Assembly: GCA_913776615.1 (NCBI GenBank)
Contig: CAJYPK010000001.1
Span: forward strand, 124,001-188,000
Length of the DNA stretch: 64,000 bases
From: an uncultured Hymenobacter sp.
GTDB taxonomy: Bacteria > Bacteroidota > Bacteroidia > Cytophagales > Hymenobacteraceae
Direction of reading: 5' to 3'
A program made the translations under genes and the position numbers. Every line of letters starts with the position of its first letter. Position 1 is the first letter of the stretch. The notes under the pieces were generated by a model, which saw only the letters and a list, made by a program, of their open reading frames with translations, had not been told where the DNA came from and ran no database searches. Positions 25,500 to 34,185 of the stretch are shown here, piece by piece.

Positions 25500-26705
25500 G
25501 TGAAGAAGATTCTTCTGATTGATGATAACGAGCAGGACCGGGAGCTGTACCGGCGTTTTTTGGGGAAACAGCTCGGTCACGAGCGCATCCTGATTGAGGA
25601 AGCGGCCACGGGCGAAGAAGCCCTGGCACAGTTCGTGGCCGTACAGCCCGATTGCGTGCTGCTCGATTACAATCTCCCCGATACCGACGGGCTGGGCTTG
25701 CTGGCCCAGCTCAAAAAGCTGGCGCCGATCAATAGCCTGTGCGTGGTAATGATAACCGGCGGCGGCAACGAGACGCTGGCCGTGCGCGCCCTCAACATGG
25801 GCGCGCTCGATTACCTCGTCAAGCAGCAGTTCGACCCCGAGCTGCTGACCAAAACCGTGCTGCACGCCATTGAGAAAAACGAGTGGCGACAGTACCAGGC
25901 GCGCTACCACCACGAGCTGCAAGCCATCAACCAGCAGCTGCGCGACTCGCTGGAAGTAGTGGAGGAAACGCGCCGCGCCCTCAGCACCAAAAACGAGGAG
26001 CTGACCAGCGCTAACCAGCAACTGGCCCGCACCAACGCCGACCTCGACAACTTCGTGTACGCGGCCTCGCACGACCTCAAGCAGCCGGTCAATAACCTGC
26101 GCGGCCTCTTCGAGGAGCTGCGCGACACGGCTACGTTCAACGACCCCGCCGCGCCCCATATGTGGCGTATGGCCGACGATTCGCTGCGGGTGCTGGCCAC
26201 CATCATCACCGACCTGGCCACCGTGGTGCAGGAAGAGCGCCTGCCCGCCCCCGAGGCCGCCGAGCAAGTAGATCTGGCCAACGTCGCCGCCGAGGTAACC
26301 CAGAGCCTGCGCCCCCAGATTCTGGATACGGAGGCCCGCATTTACTGCGATTTTACGGCGCTGCCCACGCTGCGCTACGCCCCGCGCAATCTGCGCACCA
26401 TCCTGCTCAACCTGCTGGCCAACGCCATCAAGTATCGTCACCCCGACCGGCCGCCGCAAGTGAGCCTGCGCACCCGGCTGGCCGCCGGCCAACCCGTACT
26501 GGAGGTAGAAGACAATGGCCTGGGCATCGACTTGCAGCGGCACGGCGGCGAGCTGTTTCAGCTGTTTCGGCGCTTCCACCCCGAGGCGGCGGCCGGCACG
26601 GGCGTGGGTCTGTTCTTGGTCAACCGGCTGGTGCAGGCGCAGGGCGGCCACATCGAAGTGGTGAGCCAGCCGGAGGTCGGCACTACGTTCAGCGTATTTT
26701 TGTAA
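25500..26705 (+). CDS. Hybrid sensor: N-terminal receiver domain plus histidine kinase
   Basis: Cytosolic protein of 401 residues with a receiver domain first (LLIDDNEQD, phospho-acceptor Asp56 in VLLDYNLPDTDG). A coiled-coil linker follows at about residues 130-180 (RRALSTKNEELTSANQQLAR), then a HisKA/HATPase core with ASHDLKQPVNN (His191), N-box LLNLLANAIKYRHP and G-boxes EDNGLGIDL and TGVGLFLVNRLV. REC in front of a kinase suggests it is switched by phosphorylation from another kinase, the adjacent phytochrome being the obvious donor. GTG start 11 bp after the previous gene. Co-transcription is very likely. Confidence 0.88.
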   Translation: MKKILLIDDNEQDRELYRRFLGKQLGHERILIEEAATGEEALAQFVAVQPDCVLLDYNLPDTDGLGLLAQLKKLAPINSLCVVMITGGGNETLAVRALNMGALDYLVKQQFDPELLTKTVLHAIEKNEWRQYQARYHHELQAINQQLRDSLEVVEETRRALSTKNEELTSANQQLARTNADLDNFVYAASHDLKQPVNNLRGLFEELRDTATFNDPAAPHMWRMADDSLRVLATIITDLATVVQEERLPAPEAAEQVDLANVAAEVTQSLRPQILDTEARIYCDFTALPTLRYAPRNLRTILLNLLANAIKYRHPDRPPQVSLRTRLAAGQPVLEVEDNGLGIDLQRHGGELFQLFRRFHPEAAAGTGVGLFLVNRLVQAQGGHIEVVSQPEVGTTFSVFL

Positions 26706-26791
26706 GCCGAATAAAACGCCTCGCATCCACCGCAGTCTGCGCTCAGCAGGCTGATAAGTAATGGACTACGGCGGGGCGGCACCGCGCTACT

Positions 26792-29659
26792 CTACCGAGT
26801 TGGGGGAGCAAGCCGGCGGCGGCGCAGGTGCCAGCTCCCCAGCCCCACCCCCAGCAACAGCAGCAGCGGCGCGTAATCGTCGAGCGGCACCGCCGTAACC
26901 TCCGATTGCGGGCCTGCTTCCTGGGCATCGAGATTGGCATTAGCCGCCAGGGTTTCGGCCTGCTTGCGACGCAGGGCCGCTTTTTGCGCTTCGTTTTCAA
27001 GGGCCAGGAAGGCGGTGAACGGGGTGAGAATTCGGTGCTGGAAGCTGGCCTGCGTAAAGGCTAGGTGCTGGGCATCGGCTTCGGCGGGGTGCAGGGCCTG
27101 CCACTGGGCGTGGCCGCGCAGCAGCAGGCCCGCCTCCCAGCGCGTGAGCGCGGCCCCGGGCGGGGTTAGGGCGGCGGCGGGCTGGGGTAGCACCACGCTG
27201 GAGCGGGCATCATTGGGCAGGTAAGCTTGCGGGTGCGCGGCCGTGGGCCAGGCCCGCACGGCCGGGGCCGTTCCCGCCGGAGCCTCCGCCAGCGGCCGGG
27301 CCGAAGCCGTATGCAGCGAATGCGGCTCGGCCTGGCCATTGGGACCGAGCTTCAGAAAGGTTGCGCCCTCGGGATAAGCCGCGGCGAAGGCAGCAAAATC
27401 TTCGGCCAGCACCGTGCTGGCCAGCGAGTCGGTCACGACGACCAGCACCGGGTAATAAGGCGACGGCTGCAACTGCGTCGCGGCCAGCGTGCGCTGCACG
27501 GCCCCGGTAAGGTAGCAGCCTCCCGCGTTGGCAAATTCGTCGAACTGCCGCTGCCAATCACCCCCCGCCGGCACGGGCGTGGCGTAGGTGTTAACGAGGG
27601 TAAAGCGCGGCGGCGCGGCACCTGTATGCTGCTGCAAAAAAGCCGCCACCCAGTCCTTGTAAGCGGCTTTGCGCCCCGCCGCCGCCGCCGAGGCATCAAG
27701 TAGAAAGTGATAATAAGGCTGGCGCTGGACCAACGGCAGCCGTTGCTTGGCGGCGGCACTGAGGTACAACACTTTGCCGCCCGGCGGGCGCACGGCGGCG
27801 GCACTGGCCAGCCCGGGGCCGGGCTGGCCGAGCGCCACCGTTTGCCCATCAATAGTGAGGGTCACTGGCTCTTTGTGCAGCAGTTGAATCCCGGTGCGAC
27901 GCGGGGATTCGCCCTGTACGGGATATACCTGAAGGCGCAGCCGATCGGGACCGGCGTAGGTGAGCAAACCGGGGTCGCGGCGGCTATTTTCCTGCACGAT
28001 CTGGGCGTAGACCCACGCGGCGGCTTTCTTCTCGGCCAGAATACCGAACTCGCGGCGGCCTTCCATGTCCAGGTAGTAATCGCCCACCCAGCAGCCGGCC
28101 GGCAGCTCAACCGTAGTGCTGTACTCACCCAGCTGCTGGCCGGGAGCGTTGCGCACGGCCAGGTCTACCCAGCTTACCCAGGCTTGCTGATGGGGATCGT
28201 AGGTACTGCGGGCCGTGAGTTGTTGCAACACTGGCGCGCCGGCAGACTCACCGGCAGCCAACGCCGCCGCCGGCTCCGGGTCGCCTACCGGGACCGCGGC
28301 AAAGATGCTTTCCAGGGCCGCCAGCTTATTGTCGGACAGCATCAGGTTGTCGAGCACCAGCCAGTTGTAGTAAGCTGACAGATAAGGCTGCTGACTACCC
28401 ATAAACAGGTCGAAATTGTTGTCTTTGTGCTGACGCACCACGGCTAGCGTGTGGGCCAGGGCCGCCGCGTCAAGCTTGTTGTTTTGCGCGTAATCGGGCG
28501 CGTACACGTAGGCTAGCGCCGTGTGCAGCACCCGGCGGTCGTGGTAATAATCGGCGGTGAGCAGCAGCGGCAGCACCGCGGCCCCGCCCACCAGCACGGC
28601 CCGCGGCACCCAGCGGGCCACCTGGGGTCGCAGGGCCTCCATGTCGTCGGCCAGCGTGTGCAGGTGCACTACCAGCAGCATAAGCGGGGCCAGCATCAGA
28701 AAGCCCGCCCCGATGGCGATAACCGCCAGCAGCGATAGCGGCAGAAACGGCAGGAAAACCAGAAAAAAGTAGCCCGTATAGCCCAGCAGCGCGCTCCGCG
28801 CCGCCAGCAGGGCCAGCCGCCCGCCCGGAGCGGCCGGCCGGGGCAGGCATAAAAGCACGCCGTTGAGCACGGCCAGCCCGTAGAACCAGGGGCTGTTGAA
28901 ATTACCGAAAATCCCCTGCGTGTTACCCAGCACCCCCACGAACAACCCGGCGTTGGCAAGCAGACCCAGCACGGGCAGCACCAGTGTGATGAGCAGTCGC
29001 CCCAGCAGCCCCAACTCGTCAGACTGGCGCTTCAGGGTGAGCAGGTAAACGCCTCGCACCAGGAAAAACAGAAAGGTGAGCGGTCCCACTACCACTCCCA
29101 GCCCTAGCAATGTGGCATCTAGCCAGGCGCTACTGAGCCCAAATAGTATGCGGCGAAAAAAATCTACCGTACTGAGCATCAACCCAGCAGCTACCGGCAC
29201 TCCCAACGCCAGCGCCAGGTTGGGCAGCACCGAGCGGGGGCGGTCGTCGGGCACGCTACGCACTACCAGCACCAGCAGCGCGTGGGCCAGCGTAGGCATC
29301 ACGAAGGTCCAGACGTACACCACTACGTCGGTGGGCACCATCCAGCGGGGCACGGCCCGCGGCAGCACCAGCGCTTCGTTGGAAGTACACCAGGCCAGAA
29401 AACCCGCGTAGGCCAGCAGCGCCGCGCCCGCGTACCACGCGCTCAGCGGCTTCCCGTGCCGCCACGCCCAGGCCGCGTAGGCCAGCGAGGCCGTGCCCAG
29501 TACGGCCAGCCCCAGCGCCAACTGCTGCCACATCGCCACGCTTTCCGTCGGCAGCAGCGTGTGAATAACGCTGTATTCGCCGTAGCACAGCAGCCCCAGC
29601 AATAGTAGCGGGCCAACGGTAACCAGTAAAATCCACTTCGGAGTAAGGAGGCTGCGCAT
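26792..29659 (-). CDS. Polytopic VIT-domain protein with exosortase-type C-terminal signal
   Basis: Large protein of 955 residues from ATG 29659 (an upstream in-frame start at 29722 would add 21 unconserved residues). Residues 1 to about 375 contain roughly ten membrane helices, beginning LLTPKWILLVTVGPLLLL. The middle has a VIT-like (inter-alpha-trypsin) region around YSTTVELPAGCWVGDYYLDM and AWVYAQIVQENSRRDPGLL. The C-terminus has a short polar motif, one hydrophobic helix (YAPLLLLLGVGLGSWHL) and an Arg cluster RRRR, the layout of an exosortase sorting signal. It resembles the MSEP-CTERM/XrtN-system proteins of Bacteroidota. No exosortase gene is in the window. It converges on the phytochrome operon. 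Confidence 0.72.
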   Translation of the reverse strand: MRSLLTPKWILLVTVGPLLLLGLLCYGEYSVIHTLLPTESVAMWQQLALGLAVLGTASLAYAAWAWRHGKPLSAWYAGAALLAYAGFLAWCTSNEALVLPRAVPRWMVPTDVVVYVWTFVMPTLAHALLVLVVRSVPDDRPRSVLPNLALALGVPVAAGLMLSTVDFFRRILFGLSSAWLDATLLGLGVVVGPLTFLFFLVRGVYLLTLKRQSDELGLLGRLLITLVLPVLGLLANAGLFVGVLGNTQGIFGNFNSPWFYGLAVLNGVLLCLPRPAAPGGRLALLAARSALLGYTGYFFLVFLPFLPLSLLAVIAIGAGFLMLAPLMLLVVHLHTLADDMEALRPQVARWVPRAVLVGGAAVLPLLLTADYYHDRRVLHTALAYVYAPDYAQNNKLDAAALAHTLAVVRQHKDNNFDLFMGSQQPYLSAYYNWLVLDNLMLSDNKLAALESIFAAVPVGDPEPAAALAAGESAGAPVLQQLTARSTYDPHQQAWVSWVDLAVRNAPGQQLGEYSTTVELPAGCWVGDYYLDMEGRREFGILAEKKAAAWVYAQIVQENSRRDPGLLTYAGPDRLRLQVYPVQGESPRRTGIQLLHKEPVTLTIDGQTVALGQPGPGLASAAAVRPPGGKVLYLSAAAKQRLPLVQRQPYYHFLLDASAAAAGRKAAYKDWVAAFLQQHTGAAPPRFTLVNTYATPVPAGGDWQRQFDEFANAGGCYLTGAVQRTLAATQLQPSPYYPVLVVVTDSLASTVLAEDFAAFAAAYPEGATFLKLGPNGQAEPHSLHTASARPLAEAPAGTAPAVRAWPTAAHPQAYLPNDARSSVVLPQPAAALTPPGAALTRWEAGLLLRGHAQWQALHPAEADAQHLAFTQASFQHRILTPFTAFLALENEAQKAALRRKQAETLAANANLDAQEAGPQSEVTAVPLDDYAPLLLLLGVGLGSWHLRRRRLAPPTR

Positions 29660-29867
29660 GGCTAAGGCTTGGTGATTGAGACCGCTGGCTGGGCTAACGG
29701 GCGGGAGGCGAACGCCTGGCAAAATTATTACGAAGCACTTTGCATTTCAAAGAATAAGTTAAAAATAGTCGGGCAGCCCCGGCCATTTTTAGCTAAGCAA
29801 TTTTGGGCGGTGGCTGTTTCACAGCTTTGCTGGTACTGCCACTGGCTTTTCCGGCGCTTTCAACTTT

Positions 29868-31013
29868 ATGCTTTCCGAACCTACCTATTTGGCTGCCCGC
29901 ATGGTGGCCCCCGCCCTCGCCAACCACTTTGCCCTGCACCTGGCCGGGGCCGCCTACCTGGGCCACGACGAGCTGCCGCCTCTCCCGCCGGCCGCGCTGA
30001 TGGAAGCTATTATCGACGTCGCCTTTTGGGCCAGCCTGCGCCGCGAGGAAGGCCGGCCACCGCGCATTTCGCTGGCCCTGCTCATGCCCGAGCACACCCG
30101 GCAGCCGCTGCTGTTTGGCCACCGGCTGCGCCTGACGCCGCAGGTGCTCATCAAGCTGGCTCCGGCCGTGGAACATCCTGGCATTCACCTGGGCGTGGGG
30201 TTCGATGAGGAAGGGCTGTACGTCTGGGGCACGGCCAGCCTGGTGCCGCCGGTGTGCTTCGTGCTGGAAGTAGTGGAGCCCGGCCTGCTGGTGGTCAAGC
30301 ACCGCCGGGCCGATGGCTTCGCCAAATTTGTAAACGTGGCCGTGCTGCGCGGCGACCAGATTCGGATCGTGGATGAGGAAACCCAGGGCTTGGCCGACTA
30401 CCCGGTGCTGCGCGAGTCGCTGCCGCCCATCCCCTGCCCCGGCACCGCCGCGCCGGGCGGCATGAAAGTAGATGTATTACTGGAGCTGGCCCGCGCCATG
30501 CGCGCCCACGGGCGCGGCGGCCTACTGCTGCTGGTGCCGCCCGGCTCCGAGGCGTGGCGGGCCTCGGTGGTGCAGCCGCTGGGCTATCCCGTGGCCCCGG
30601 CCTTCGGCAGCATCGCGGCCTTGCTTACCACGGCCGACCGCAGCCACCGCGACTGGCAGGGAAATACGCTGGACGCCATCGAGATAGTGGGCGGATTCAC
30701 CGCCGTTGACGGAGCCACGATACTCACCCGCCAATATGAGCTGATCGCCTTCGGGGCCAAGGTAACGCGCCGCGCCGATGGCACCCCGGTAGAGCAACTA
30801 GTGGTAACCGAGCCGGTGGTAGGCAGCAGCGCCACCCTGCTGCACCCGGCCAAAAACGGTGGTACCCGCCACCTGGCCGCCGCCCAGTTTGTGCACGACC
30901 AGCACGACGGCCTGGCCCTGGTAGCCTCGCAGGATGGCAATTTCACCGTCTTCTCGTGGTCCGAAGCCTTGCAGCTCGTGCACGCGCACCGCATCGATGT
31001 GCTATTGCTCTAG
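29868..31013 (+). CDS. DisA_N/diadenylate-cyclase-like domain protein with N-terminal sensor
   Basis: Protein of 381 residues. The last 130 residues look like a DAC (DisA_N) domain. The DGA motif is present (AVDGATIL, residues 281-283), followed by a glycine/beta region, then GGTRHLAAAQF where active DACs have GTRHRAA, then LALVASQDGNFTVF in place of the usual VVSEE-type strand. The RHR motif is therefore RHL (residues 334-336). Since the second Arg helps bind ATP, catalysis is doubtful. The first 240 residues may be the putative sensor region named DACNV in comparative studies. No membrane segment. It may make or sense c-di-AMP. The assignment rests on motifs only. Confidence 0.65.
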   Translation: MLSEPTYLAARMVAPALANHFALHLAGAAYLGHDELPPLPPAALMEAIIDVAFWASLRREEGRPPRISLALLMPEHTRQPLLFGHRLRLTPQVLIKLAPAVEHPGIHLGVGFDEEGLYVWGTASLVPPVCFVLEVVEPGLLVVKHRRADGFAKFVNVAVLRGDQIRIVDEETQGLADYPVLRESLPPIPCPGTAAPGGMKVDVLLELARAMRAHGRGGLLLLVPPGSEAWRASVVQPLGYPVAPAFGSIAALLTTADRSHRDWQGNTLDAIEIVGGFTAVDGATILTRQYELIAFGAKVTRRADGTPVEQLVVTEPVVGSSATLLHPAKNGGTRHLAAAQFVHDQHDGLALVASQDGNFTVFSWSEALQLVHAHRIDVLLL

Positions 31014-31027
31014 ATCGAAGCCGGTTG

Positions 31028-31450
31028 CTAAGCTGGCTGTTGCAACAGCCAGGCGATGGCCTCGGCCTCGCCGTCGAACGAACGGTAGCGCAGCGGTAAA
31101 TCCGAGAAATTAGTCGTGACGAAGGCCGTAGCCAGGCGCGTGAGCACGTTGGCCGACACGACCACGGCCCCGAAGCGATAGCCGCTGGTGTACACGGCAG
31201 CGGGTAGCCACTCCTGCGTGATCCACTGCTGCTCCTCGGGCGAAAAAGGGAGCATAACCGTCTGGTTGGTTAGCACGCGGCCCCAGCCGTAGCGCAGGAG
31301 CGCGTCGGCAACGGCGGTGAGCATGGCCCGGGTTTCGGCAAAGGTGCGCGCCTGCCCGCTCCAATGGATTCGCACGAACCCGGCGGGATCGGCAAAGACT
31401 TGGCCAGCAGTACTGCTTAACAACGTGGCAAAAGGAACGGCTGGCGACAT
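31028..31450 (-). CDS. Hypothetical protein, possible SpoIIAA/STAS-like fold
   Basis: Protein of 140 residues, soluble, with no signal. It has the segments GFVRIHWSGQARTFAETRAM, ADALLRYGWGRVLTNQ, a central EEQQWITQEWLPAAVYTSG and a C-terminal DGEAEAIAWL. This order of strand, helix and late EAxxWL helix is like the SpoIIAA-like (STAS/SEC14-type) proteins of Bacteroidota. The similarity is weak and no function is claimed. It converges with the DAC-like gene (14-bp gap) and lies downstream of mutS2 behind a terminator, so it is probably a separate unit. Confidence 0.6.
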   Translation of the reverse strand: MSPAVPFATLLSSTAGQVFADPAGFVRIHWSGQARTFAETRAMLTAVADALLRYGWGRVLTNQTVMLPFSPEEQQWITQEWLPAAVYTSGYRFGAVVVSANVLTRLATAFVTTNFSDLPLRYRSFDGEAEAIAWLLQQPA

Positions 31451-31530
31451 AGACTACAAAAGTAAGCACATCCGCAACGAGCCAGTTGAAAAGCGGCGCA
31501 GCTAGCCCGGGGAGTGCCCTGCTGCCATAC

Positions 31531-31568
31531 GCAAAGCCCGCTGGTTGTAGCCAGCGGGCTTTGCTGTT
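31531..31568 (-). terminator. Terminator after mutS2
   Basis: A perfect 14-bp stem (gcaaagcccgctgg 31531-31544 with 31551-31564) and 6-nt loop lie directly after the mutS2 stop. The T-rich tail on the plus side (31565-31570) and gcaaag on the other side suggest activity in at least one direction. Confidence 0.7.
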
Positions 31569-31578
31569 TTAAGGAACT

Positions 31579-34056
31579 TTATTTCAGCACGGCCAGGGTC
31601 ACGCCGTCGCCGCCGCGGTCGGCGTGCTCGTCGCTCATGCTGGCCACGGCGCGGGTTTGGCGCAGGTAGTCGCGCACCACCTGGCGCAGCACGCCATTGC
31701 CGCGCCCGTGCAGGATTTTCATCTCCGGAATACCAAACATCACGGCGTCATCAACATAAGCCATGAGCTTGGTGAGCGCATCTTCAGCCCGCTCGCCTCG
31801 TAAGTCGAGCGTGGGGCTGAAGCCCGCCATGCGACCAGTGAGGTCGAGGCTCTGGCCCCCGGAGTTGGCGGCGGCCACTTTGCGGGCGGCGGCTTCGCGC
31901 TCGCGCACCTCGGCCCGGCTCAGCTTTTCGAGCAGATTTACTTTCACCAGCGTCTTCATGCCGCCAAACAGCACCTCGGCGGTTTTGCCCTTCACGCTCA
32001 CCACCTCACCGTGGCCCTCCTGGCCCAGGATAGCCACGCGGTCGCCGGGGGCCAGCGAGCCCGCCTGCGCCAGCTCGCGGGTGGGGCGAGCCTTGGGCGG
32101 CTCCACTTGCAGCTTCTCGCGCACGAAGGTTTCGAGCTTTTCGCGGGCCTGCTTGGTGGTTTCCTTATCGGCCTGCGAGCGGCGGATTTCGCCGATGGTC
32201 GCCTCGATTTGCTGGTTGGTATCGCGCAGCAGCTTCTGGGCCTGCTGCTTGGCGTCGCGCAGGCGTTCGAGGCGGGTGTCTTCGAGGTGCTTCTTGAGGT
32301 CGAGGTATTCCTGGGTGAACTTACGCAGGCCGTTTTGCAGCTTCTCGGTTTCGCGCAGCTTGGTTTCGAGCTCGGTCTTGTCGCGCTCCAGGCCCTCCAG
32401 CAGCTGGTCGTAGCGAATCTTATCCTTGCCCACGAGCTGGGTAGCCCGCTCCACGAGCTGCCGGGGCAGGCCGATTTTACGGGCAATCTCGATGGCAAAC
32501 GACGAGCCCGGCTTCCCGATTTCGAGGCGGTAGAGCGGTTGCAGGCGCTCGGGATCGTAGCGCATGGCACCGTTCACGAGGCCGGGCGTCTTCTCGGCGA
32601 AGTTCTTGAGGTTGGTGTAGTGCGTGGTGATGACGCCGAAGGCCCGTTCCTTATTCAGCTGCTCTAGCACGGCCTCGGCGATGGCCCCGCCCAGGGTGGG
32701 CTCGGTGCCGGTACCAAATTCGTCAATCAGCACCAGGCTCTTTTTATTGGCCACGGTCACGAACTGCTTCATGGCCAGTAGGTGCGAGGAGTAGGTACTG
32801 AGGTCGTTTTCGAGGCTTTGCTCGTCGCCGATGTCGAGGAGAATGTCCTCGAACATCCCGGCTTCGGAATAGTCGTCGCACGGAATGAGCAAGCCGCATT
32901 GCAGCATGTACTGCACCAGGCCCACCGTCTTGAGCGACACTGATTTACCGCCCGCGTTCGGCCCCGAAATGACGAGGATGCGCTGCTCGGGCGTCAGTTC
33001 GATGTCGAGCGGCACCACCTCGCGCTTTTCCCCATCCTTGCCAGCGGCCTTGTTTTGCTCCTTGAAGGTGAGCGACAGCACCGGGTGGCGCACGCCGCGC
33101 CAGCGGATGAGCGGCTTGCTGCTGAGCTCGGGCAGCTGGGCGTCGAGCTCGCGGGCCAGCCGGGCCTTGGCCCGAATGAAATCGAGCAGGCCGAGGTAGC
33201 TGTAGGCCTTGCGCAAGTCGGGCAGGTGCGGACGCAGCTGGTCGGTCAGGGCGGTGAGGATGCGAATGAGCTCGCGCTGATAGGCGTTTTCGAGATCCTT
33301 GATGTCGTTGTTGAGCTCGAATACTTCGGAGGGCTCAATGAACACGGTCTGGCCCGAGGCCGACTCGTCGTGGATGAGGCCGCGCACGCGGCGCTTGTGC
33401 TCGGCGATGACGGGCAGCACCAGGCGACCACCGCGGATGGTGGGCTCCAGGTCGCTGGCAATCCAGCCCTCGCTTTTGGCGTGGCGCAATACGCTGGCAA
33501 TCTGCTTGCGCAACTGGCCCTGGCGCTGAATGAGCTCCTGCCGAATCTGGCGCAGCAGCGGCGAGGCGTCGTCGCGCACCTGGCCCTCGTCGTCCACCAC
33601 CTTATCGAGGGCGGCGAGCAGGTTGCGGTCGGCCTGAATGCCGATGCCCAGCAGGCGCAGGTTGGGGTAGAGCCCTTCGGCGGCGTGGGTGAAAAAAGTG
33701 AGCGCCGCCCGAATAGTGCGCAAGCTCATCTTGATTTCGTAAAACGCCGCCGCGTCGAGGTAGGCCCCGGGCAACGAAGCCCGCTTGAGGTGCACCCGCA
33801 CGTCGAAATAGAACGCGCCCGGAAACTCGCTGCCGCCACTCAGCAGCTGCCGAAACTCGTCGGCCTGGGCCAGCAGCTTACTCAGCTGCTCGTGGTCGGT
33901 AATAAACTGCATTTTGGCCACGTACTGCCGGCCCAGGGCCGAAAGGCACAGCTGCTCCAGCAGCTCGCGCAGGGTGGCGAAGCCAATCTTGGCTTCAAAA
34001 TTCTGGGGTACTAACAAATCGGAAAGAAGCGAGCGTTTTTGGCACTTACGGTACAA
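31579..34056 (-). CDS. mutS2: Endonuclease MutS2
   Basis: MutS2 of 825 residues, normal length. This family suppresses recombination and, in some bacteria, rescues collided ribosomes. The clamp/lever region comes first, then the ATPase with Walker A SGPNAGGKS (Lys371) and Walker B VLIDEFGTGTEP (Asp445-Glu446). A long coiled-coil follows (about residues 540-660, rich in KLRETEKLQ). Then come a KOW-like beta barrel (LAPGDRVAILGQEGHGEV) and a C-terminal Smr nuclease domain with LDLRGERAED and HGRGNGVLR. The true start may be a TTG about 13 codons in, before LLVPQNFEAKIGF, which is the usual N-terminus. The ATG at 34056 is kept as the longest form. Confidence 0.96.
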   Translation of the reverse strand: MYRKCQKRSLLSDLLVPQNFEAKIGFATLRELLEQLCLSALGRQYVAKMQFITDHEQLSKLLAQADEFRQLLSGGSEFPGAFYFDVRVHLKRASLPGAYLDAAAFYEIKMSLRTIRAALTFFTHAAEGLYPNLRLLGIGIQADRNLLAALDKVVDDEGQVRDDASPLLRQIRQELIQRQGQLRKQIASVLRHAKSEGWIASDLEPTIRGGRLVLPVIAEHKRRVRGLIHDESASGQTVFIEPSEVFELNNDIKDLENAYQRELIRILTALTDQLRPHLPDLRKAYSYLGLLDFIRAKARLARELDAQLPELSSKPLIRWRGVRHPVLSLTFKEQNKAAGKDGEKREVVPLDIELTPEQRILVISGPNAGGKSVSLKTVGLVQYMLQCGLLIPCDDYSEAGMFEDILLDIGDEQSLENDLSTYSSHLLAMKQFVTVANKKSLVLIDEFGTGTEPTLGGAIAEAVLEQLNKERAFGVITTHYTNLKNFAEKTPGLVNGAMRYDPERLQPLYRLEIGKPGSSFAIEIARKIGLPRQLVERATQLVGKDKIRYDQLLEGLERDKTELETKLRETEKLQNGLRKFTQEYLDLKKHLEDTRLERLRDAKQQAQKLLRDTNQQIEATIGEIRRSQADKETTKQAREKLETFVREKLQVEPPKARPTRELAQAGSLAPGDRVAILGQEGHGEVVSVKGKTAEVLFGGMKTLVKVNLLEKLSRAEVREREAAARKVAAANSGGQSLDLTGRMAGFSPTLDLRGERAEDALTKLMAYVDDAVMFGIPEMKILHGRGNGVLRQVVRDYLRQTRAVASMSDEHADRGGDGVTLAVLK

Positions 34057-34112
34057 AGGTAGAACAGTATACCGGGGTGGAAGATTCGCGGGCTGATGAG
34101 ATTGTCAGCTAT

Positions 34113-34185
34113 GTAGGGTAAGCTTTAGCTTGCCCGGCGTCAGGGGGTGCTTCCCTGACGCCGGGCAAGCTAAAGCTTACCCTAC
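34113..34185. repeat. Perfect 33-bp-arm inverted repeat (AAGCTTTAGCTT variant)
   Basis: Arms 34113-34145 and 34153-34185 are exact reverse complements around a 7-bp loop. The near-palindromic core gtaagctttagcttgc is the TT version of the AAGCTCCAGCTT family. The right arm overlaps the last two sense codons and the stop of the minus-strand TIGR02757 gene. Confidence 0.9.
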
